DNA of 5,296 nt from positions 1-5,296 of the forward strand of contig JBDSIM010000227.1 of the NCBI GenBank assembly GCA_039917935.1. The letters run 5' to 3'. Every line of letters begins with the position of its first letter. The first letter of the stretch is position 1. A model generated the notes under the pieces. The model was not told the origin of the DNA. It worked only from the letters and a program-made list of their open reading frames with translations, and made no database searches. The DNA comes from Chryseosolibacter sp039917935 (GTDB lineage: Bacteria; Bacteroidota; Bacteroidia; Cytophagales; Cyclobacteriaceae). Shown here piece after piece: positions 1-3,740 of this stretch. Position numbers and translations under genes: made by a program.

Positions 1-384
1 ATCGAAAGTCGGTTTTGCCACAGCGGAACTTCCCAGTGCAGTTTTCAAAAACGCCACGTGCGCGCTTTCATGTTGACTGATCTGCATAAAAATGTTGCGG
101 TCAGCAGTAGGTATTAACCCTGACGCAGCCAAACCCATCTTGTAAAATTCATCTTCCAGATACTCAAGGGTCAGGGCAAAATTCAACACATCTCCTACTG
201 TAGATGATTGGGCTTTGACTGCCTTCGGCATCATGGTAAGTGCAATGGGCAATGAAGCGAGAACTGTTTTAATACTCAGGTCTCCTGCTTTCTTAAAAAA
301 TCCTCGTCGGTCAGCATTATGTTGTACTCCGTCCTGATCGATTTTACCGAAGTCCATTAGTTTTATTATCTTATTTAAATTCAT
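1..384 (-). CDS. Tat-exported ferritin-like domain protein, C-terminus cut off by window edge
   Basis: I translated this frame by hand from the ATG at 384; it stays open to base 1, giving 128 residues of a longer protein. The N-terminus holds a twin-arginine motif (DRRGFFKK, residues 25-32), a hydrophobic stretch (about 38-52) and a probable signal peptidase I site after VKA (residue 58). This predicts a soluble protein exported folded, possibly with its metal already loaded. The ferritin-like four-helix domain begins at about residue 63: helix 1 carries E74, E77 and Y81, and helix 2 carries the ExxH motif E106-H109, the usual di-iron ligand pattern. Helices 3 and 4 lie outside the window. 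Residues 105-122 resemble the upstream gene (both share an F-x-KTALG segment), so the two are paralogues. The start lies 11 bases after the upstream stop, which suggests one operon. An ATG at 357 (M10) is an alternative start that still keeps the Tat motif. The real substrate is unknown; iron storage, peroxide protection or another oxidase role are all possible. Confidence 0.85.
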   Translation of the reverse strand, partial: MNLNKIIKLMDFGKIDQDGVQHNADRRGFFKKAGDLSIKTVLASLPIALTMMPKAVKAQSSTVGDVLNFALTLEYLEDEFYKMGLAASGLIPTADRNIFMQISQHESAHVAFLKTALGSSAVAKPTFD

Positions 385-395
385 GTCTTTAATTT

Positions 396-1112
396 TTAAG
401 TGGTGGGAAGGTTACTACCATTAATTTTCGTCTTAATAAACGGACCCGCGGCGGTCAGAACGGCCGAAGGCATCAGGGCTCCATCAAATCCATTTGTGTC
501 AACGACATCATTCCCTGCAAAATCCGCTGATTTAGGATTTAACAAATCGCGTATAGCCGCAGCGTGCCTTGCCTCGACGGAAACAATTTTCCCTGCTACC
601 AGCAACAGATTCACGTCTGTCAATAAATTTCCCGCACCATTATAAGCAGATACACCCAGGTCTTCAAACGTTTTAGCTGTCATCAAAACGCTTTCTCTGC
701 TGCCAAAGTTAACCGCGCTGAAATCTACTTCGAGGTCTTGAATAGCACTGGCACCCAAAGCGGTTTTAAAAAATTCGCGGTGTGCGATCTCATGGTCCCG
801 GATATCGGTCATGATGGCTTGCTCATCCGCTGAAAAAATACTGGCGAATGAACCGTGTGCTACCGCGGTTGTATAAAATGCAGCTTCTAATTGTTCAAGC
901 GCATAAGCGTAGTTAAGGATGCCGGTGTCACCACTCCCTAAATCAACACCTTCATTTGTTTTCATGTCAACATCGTCTTCATTGCACCCTGTCAATACAA
1001 GGGCTGCAACCCCTGCTGAGACGCCAGCATATTTTATAAACGACCGTCTTTTTAATGCACCAGCAAAGGGTGAAATACCGGTGCCATCTTTCTCTTCTGA
1101 AGTTTTTTTCAT
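396..1112 (-). CDS. Tat-exported ferritin-like lipoprotein
   Basis: This is a complete 238-residue protein with an ATG start. A long polar N-region leads to a twin-arginine motif (KRRSFIK, residues 21-27), a hydrophobic stretch (29-40) and a lipobox LTGC with the lipidated cysteine at 43. It is therefore predicted to be a Tat-dependent lipoprotein. The residues after the cysteine (NEDDVD) are acidic, as in surface-export signals of Bacteroidota lipoproteins. The ferritin-like domain (about 63-192) shows all four helices with likely di-iron ligands: E73/E76 and Y80; E108-x-x-H111; E150 with Y157; and E180-x-x-H183. This pattern matches the secreted 'ferritin-like domain' family (Ferritin_2 type) rather than cage ferritins. 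The last 45 or so residues form a tail without a motif I recognise. It is the first gene of a pair with the paralogue at 384-1. The leader is A-rich with no clear ribosome binding site, which is normal for this phylum. Family assignment is firm; the reaction and physiological role are not known. Confidence 0.9.
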   Translation of the reverse strand: MKKTSEEKDGTGISPFAGALKRRSFIKYAGVSAGVAALVLTGCNEDDVDMKTNEGVDLGSGDTGILNYAYALEQLEAAFYTTAVAHGSFASIFSADEQAIMTDIRDHEIAHREFFKTALGASAIQDLEVDFSAVNFGSRESVLMTAKTFEDLGVSAYNGAGNLLTDVNLLLVAGKIVSVEARHAAAIRDLLNPKSADFAGNDVVDTNGFDGALMPSAVLTAAGPFIKTKINGSNLPTT

Positions 1113-1155
1113 TTTTCTGTTTTTTTTGTTTTAAATATTGACGGAATGTTAAGAG

Positions 1156-1178
1156 AACAATGCATTGCTTGAATTGTT
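1156..1178. promoter_or_regulatory. candidate operator: dyad upstream of the ferritin-like pair
   Basis: The sequence shows AACAAT at 1156-1161 and its reverse complement ATTGTT at 1173-1178, separated by 11 bases. Inside the left part lies a perfect 10-base palindrome, CAATGCATTG (1158-1167). The result is three CAAT/ATTG half-sites within 23 bases, in the 125-base spacer between the fasciclin stop and the ferritin-like start (44 bases upstream of the ATG). The position fits a regulator binding site or a leader hairpin for the ferritin-like operon. No regulator is identified, and short AT-rich dyads also arise by chance. I see no good match to the Bacteroidota -33/-7 promoter in this spacer. 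Confidence 0.25.
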
Positions 1179-1201
1179 TTTAACCGTTTTAAAAGATCCA
1201 T

Positions 1202-1232
1202 CAAAAATGGAAGCCGCGAATTTCTCCCGGCT
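1202..1232 (-). terminator. candidate Rho-independent terminator after the fasciclin gene
   Basis: Read on the minus strand, a stem AGCCG (1232-1228) pairs with CGGCT (1216-1212) around an 11-base loop and is followed, after TCCA, by TTTTT (1207-1203). The stem begins 5 bases after the fasciclin stop codon. The position is right for a terminator that separates fasciclin transcription from the ferritin-like pair. The stem is short, the loop large and the T-run not immediately adjacent, so it may be weak or allow read-through. Confidence 0.4.
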
Positions 1233-1237
1233 GTAAA

Positions 1238-1807
1238 TTATTTTGGCATCAAAACCTTATTAACCACATGGATTACACCATTACTTTGGTATACATCACC
1301 TACCGTAACCTCGGCTGAATTTTCTTTTTCATCCCAGATCATCAATGATTTTCCTTCCATGCTTGCCCAAAGTTTTCCTCCGGCCACAGTGGCTAGTTCG
1401 GCTTTGCCATTACCCTCCTTAATCTTTTTCATAAGATCCTTGCTGTCCATTTTGCCAGCCACAACGTGGTAGGCAAGAATTCCGGAAAGGGCCGTCTTAT
1501 TTTCTGCTTTCAACAGGGTCTCTACGGTACCAGTTGGAAGCATATTAAAAGCGTCATTGGTTGGCGCAAAAACTGTAAAGGGCCCACTACCATTTAAGGT
1601 TTCAACCAGGTCAGCTGCCTTAAGCGCCGCTACCAGCGTTGTGTGGTCTTTTGAGTTTACGGCGTTCTCAACAATGTTTTTGCTAGGATACATTTGTGCT
1701 CCACCAACTTCCACAGCTTTTTTGTTCTGAGCCTGTGCCACGTTTACATAGCATAAACTGATCAGAGCCATGAGGAAAAAAGTGGATTTCTTTACTTGTG
1801 TTTTCAT
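1238..1807 (-). CDS. secreted single-domain fasciclin (FAS1) protein
   Basis: A 189-residue protein with an ATG start. Residues 1-26 form a Sec signal peptide: basic KTQVKK start, hydrophobic core 9-23, and an AQA cleavage site before Q27. No lipobox is present; C19 lies inside the hydrophobic core and is not in lipobox context. The rest is one complete FAS1 domain (about 43-189). The H1 box GPFTVFAPTNDAF is at 75-87, the central YH pair at 113-114 (AYHVV), and the H2 box GVIHVVNKVLMP at 177-188. Length is typical of bacterial one-domain FAS1 proteins, which are periplasmic or secreted and linked to adhesion or matrix interactions; some are controlled by neighbouring sigma/anti-sigma pairs. 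It is preceded by its own 362-base leader region, so it is probably a separate transcript from the anti-sigma gene. The family is certain; ligand and function are unknown. Confidence 0.93.
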   Translation of the reverse strand: MKTQVKKSTFFLMALISLCYVNVAQAQNKKAVEVGGAQMYPSKNIVENAVNSKDHTTLVAALKAADLVETLNGSGPFTVFAPTNDAFNMLPTGTVETLLKAENKTALSGILAYHVVAGKMDSKDLMKKIKEGNGKAELATVAGGKLWASMEGKSLMIWDEKENSAEVTVGDVYQSNGVIHVVNKVLMPK

Positions 1808-1841
1808 TCAATAATTTGTTTTAGATTAATTTATAAAGCCA

Positions 1842-1874
1842 CTTACGTAGTGGGTGGGTTGTTTGGATTTCAAA
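1842..1874 (-). promoter_or_regulatory. candidate promoter with overlapping hairpins in front of the fasciclin gene
   Basis: On the minus strand TTTG (1874-1871) is followed after 21 bases by TACGTAAG (1849-1842). This partly fits the Bacteroidota housekeeping pattern TTTG / TAnnTTTG (TA, T and G match in the second box; two bases differ). Transcription would start roughly 30 bases upstream of the ATG. Two inverted repeats overlap the boxes: GTTTG-GATTT-CAAAC (1861-1875) and CCACTTACGTAGTGG (1839-1853), the latter symmetric apart from one extra T. They could be operator sites or leader structures. The match is imperfect and an ECF-type promoter is equally possible. Confidence 0.3.
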
Positions 1875-2035
1875 CCCTTAAGATTTATTTCAACATGATG
1901 GATTCTGCGAAATTTCCGGGAATAACCGGTCCTGATTGAGAGGTTGGTAGTTTGAGCGCAGAGACGCGCGCGTGGATGCTTCTGAGATATTTGTATCTAA
2001 TATCGCGCAAGAGCCCGCCCTGTGCTGAAAAGACC

Positions 2036-2160
2036 GCAAGCGTCCGCTTGCTTCCTAAAACTATGGATGAAAAAAAACTGAATAAATTTTAACCAATTCC
2101 CTCCTTCGGAGTTAATCCACATCAACGGACGCTGAAAAATTTCAGACACACAAGCGGACG
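2036..2160. repeat. short inverted repeats with a shared CGGACG core
   Basis: A perfect 6-base stem hairpin GCAAGCGTCCGCTTGC lies at 2036-2051 (copy read as GCAAGC, loop GTCC, GCTTGC). Its right part, CGTCCGCTTG (2041-2050), recurs as the exact reverse complement CAAGCGGACG at 2151-2160. A third, shorter copy CAACGGACG is at 2123-2131. The copies are all in non-coding DNA between the anti-sigma stop and the fasciclin leader. They may be remnants of a dispersed palindromic repeat or binding sites; with only one window I cannot tell whether they recur in the genome. Confidence 0.4.
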
Positions 2161-2169
2161 TGCGCTATA

Positions 2170-2970
2170 TTATCCCTTCTCCACATTTCCGATAACCTGC
2201 ATGGTCTCGAGGGTGGGATTCTTTTGTCCTCCACGGGGTTCAATGGTTACAGCAAAGGCGACGGCGCCGCCGATATCTTTCATCTTAAGGAGTCCTGTAA
2301 AAGTGGCATCAAATACTCCGGCATCCACAGGCTTGCCATCGACAATGGCCCATAATTGATACTGATTACTGGCAGCAAGTCCTTTCATATTCTGAACCCT
2401 GAGAAATAATTCCCGGGTATCGGAATTCCAGTAGGCGAAGGCAAGAGAACCGGGAGCATTTCCGGTACCTTTCATTGCCACCTGCTTAAAAGCAGGATTT
2501 TCCATAACCTTCAGATCATCTTCCACTTTATCCAAACGACTATTCACACTATTATATTCCTGCGCCATGCGCTGATTCTGGGCGATGTATTGATTGAGAG
2601 TTGTTTCGGCAACGGTCAGCTTCGTCCGATAATTGTATGCGAGATACGATGACATGAGTGCCAGTGCAACGGACGCGGCAGCAGCCAATCGCCAATAATT
2701 CAAACCGGATACCTCCTGTCTGAGGGGAACGACTTTTTGCCGGGGTCGATGCTCGATTTTTTCCATCAGCCCTGTCCTCACTGACGTACGTGGATGAATG
2801 GCGGTATGCAAAAGCAATTGCTCCTGAACATCCTCTAAATTGGCCAGCTCTTTCTTTAGTTCAGGATATGCAAGGATATTTTTTTCAACCTCAGCGCGTT
2901 CTTTCTCAGAAAGATCCCCGAGCATGAAGGCTTCCAGTATACCTGACGATATGTATTCCTGTATATTCAA
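2170..2970 (-). CDS. membrane-bound anti-sigma factor, RskA-like
   Basis: A 266-residue protein that should bind and hold the sigma factor encoded just upstream. The cytoplasmic N-terminal region (1-75) is helical and begins with NIQEYISSGILE, typical of Bacteroidota anti-sigma factors; it lacks the HxxxCxxC zinc motif. A single membrane helix spans about 93-112 and is followed by a predicted coiled coil (about 115-157) and an extracytoplasmic RskA C-terminal domain (about 160-262) with the signature YQLWAIVDGKPVDAGVF (204-220). The family works by regulated proteolysis that frees the sigma factor. The start codon is TTG at 2970; the conserved N-terminus supports it, since the first ATG (codon 16) would remove that region. 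Only one base separates it from the sigma stop and no ribosome binding site is evident, so translation is probably coupled. The inducing signal is unknown. Confidence 0.9.
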   Translation of the reverse strand: MNIQEYISSGILEAFMLGDLSEKERAEVEKNILAYPELKKELANLEDVQEQLLLHTAIHPRTSVRTGLMEKIEHRPRQKVVPLRQEVSGLNYWRLAAAASVALALMSSYLAYNYRTKLTVAETTLNQYIAQNQRMAQEYNSVNSRLDKVEDDLKVMENPAFKQVAMKGTGNAPGSLAFAYWNSDTRELFLRVQNMKGLAASNQYQLWAIVDGKPVDAGVFDATFTGLLKMKDIGGAVAFAVTIEPRGGQKNPTLETMQVIGNVEKG

Positions 2971-2971
2971 T

Positions 2972-3484
2972 TTAACGAAATGTTGTTCGTAATCTTTGCA
3001 TTGCCGCCCTTAAACGGGTTTTAATGGTCCCAAGAGGGATATTGAAATCTTCCGCCAATTCTGATTGAGTATACCCTTTAAAATATAAATACTCTACGAC
3101 AAATTGTTGTTCTTCCGGAAGATCCTTTAATGAATCTTTTACGCCAATGGAATCAGTTTTCTGCTCAACGCTTTCTTTCTTATCGATTATATGTACGAGA
3201 CCTTCCAGGTCATTGGTTTTCTTTTCCCGGCTTATTTCTTTCGAACGGATCTTATCAATAGCAAGATTTCGGGTAATATTAACCATCCAGGTAAAAAGCC
3301 TGCCCCTGGAAACATCATACTGATCGATACGGTCCCAAATTTTTAAAAATGCATCCTGTAAAACCTCCTCAGCAATGGATTCATTTCTCAGTATACGAAC
3401 GATAACACCATATAAGGCGGATGAATAGTGGTCGTACAAATATTCAAATGCTGTTTGGTCCCCGGATTTTAAGCGAGCCACCAA
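2972..3484 (-). CDS. ECF-type RNA polymerase sigma-70 factor
   Basis: A cytoplasmic transcription initiation factor of about 170 residues. Region 2 spans about 9-80, with the AEEVLQDAFLKIWDRI core-binding segment (38-53) and RLFTWMVNITRNLAIDKIRS (62-81), which covers the -10 recognition helix. Region 4 spans about 115-168 with the helix-turn-helix YTQSELAEDFNIPLGTIKTR (138-157). There is no region 1 or 3, as expected for ECF factors. The start is uncertain: no in-frame ATG exists between the upstream stop (TAA at 3559-3557) and codon 67, which lies inside region 2. TTG at 3484 is given here; GTG at 3481 or an ATT at 3499 are alternatives, and relatives usually have a few residues before the LVARL segment, so the true start may be slightly upstream. 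It is followed after one base by its anti-sigma factor. Target promoters are unknown; its own operon is a likely one. Confidence 0.92.
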   Translation of the reverse strand: MVARLKSGDQTAFEYLYDHYSSALYGVIVRILRNESIAEEVLQDAFLKIWDRIDQYDVSRGRLFTWMVNITRNLAIDKIRSKEISREKKTNDLEGLVHIIDKKESVEQKTDSIGVKDSLKDLPEEQQFVVEYLYFKGYTQSELAEDFNIPLGTIKTRLRAAMQRLRTTFR

Positions 3485-3740
3485 TTGAGGCTCTTCAATA
3501 TGGGAATTCCTGATTGAAATAAATTTTTCTTTTGTAGGGCTGAAATTATTGAAAAGTTATGAATTTGCAGCCGCCGCAACGGTTTATTTCAAGTCCCGAT
3601 GCTCGAATCTGAATTTTTCAGCGACGGACCTGGCTGTATTGTTAGCGAGAACCATAATCTTTCTCTTAATTTGATCAACCGACTTTAATACAGATTTACA
3701 AACTGCTATCAGCATTCGGCCAGTATGCGATATGCCTGCT
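3485..3740. other. 256-base spacer between the kinase and sigma genes
   Basis: This spacer separates the kinase stop from the sigma factor start, both on the minus strand. It holds a weak candidate promoter at 3552-3580. A 43-codon minus-strand frame (3715-3584, ATG to TAA) is open here, encoding a basic peptide beginning MLIAVCKSVLK and ending EHRDLK; I do not recognise it and see no ribosome binding site, so I do not call it a gene. A 17-codon plus-strand frame starts at 3560 and is likewise not called. No convincing terminator follows the kinase. Confidence 0.6.
3552..3580 (-). promoter_or_regulatory. candidate promoter of the sigma/anti-sigma operon
   Basis: On the minus strand TAACTTTT (3559-3552) differs by one fixed base from the Bacteroidota -7 consensus TAnnTTTG. 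GTTG (3580-3577) lies 17 bases upstream as a possible -33 box, a little closer than the usual 19-21. Transcription would start about 50-60 bases before the TTG start. This would give the sigma/anti-sigma pair a transcript independent of the kinase gene. An autoregulatory ECF promoter elsewhere in the spacer is not excluded. Confidence 0.25.

Larger units (their letters stand above)
1808..2169. other. 362-base intergenic region between anti-sigma and fasciclin genes
   Basis: I see no gene here; the longest ATG-started frames noticed are under 20 codons. What it holds: (a) a probable fasciclin promoter and two small hairpins next to the gene (1839-1877); (b) a hairpin AGATA-TTTG-TATCT (1985-1998); (c) a GC-rich 10-base palindrome ACGCGCGCGT (1964-1973), unlike its AT-rich surroundings; (d) the hairpin and repeated CGGACG cores at 2036-2160; (e) on the minus strand just after the anti-sigma gene, a short stem CTGAA-ATTT-TTCAG (2132-2145) and an isolated T8 run (2078-2071). 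Item (e) could help end the sigma/anti-sigma transcript, but the stem and the T-run are far apart, so I do not call a terminator. Confidence 0.7.

Noticed and set aside
400..645. Plus-strand open frame of 81 codons
   Set aside because: It lies wholly inside the antisense of the well-supported ferritin-like lipoprotein gene, has low-complexity composition and no recognisable domain.
1085..1130. A-runs around the ferritin-like start as a phase-variation or frameshift site
   Set aside because: The runs are 7-8 bases, A-rich leaders are common in this phylum, and the reading frame is not placed for a standard slippery heptamer.
919..1134. Plus-strand open frame of 71 codons
   Set aside because: It is antisense to the signal peptide region of the ferritin-like gene; its phenylalanine-rich end is just the complement of the A-rich leader.
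2071..2145. Terminator of the sigma/anti-sigma transcript (stem CTGAA/TTCAG and T8 run)
   Set aside because: The short stem and the T-run are more than 50 bases apart, so they do not make a Rho-independent terminator together.
3519..3613. Divergent plus-strand promoter (TTCTTTTG at 3527-3534) and 17-codon frame from 3560
   Set aside because: The -7-like box lacks the TA start, there is no properly spaced -33 box, and the frame ends after 17 codons with no downstream plus-strand gene.
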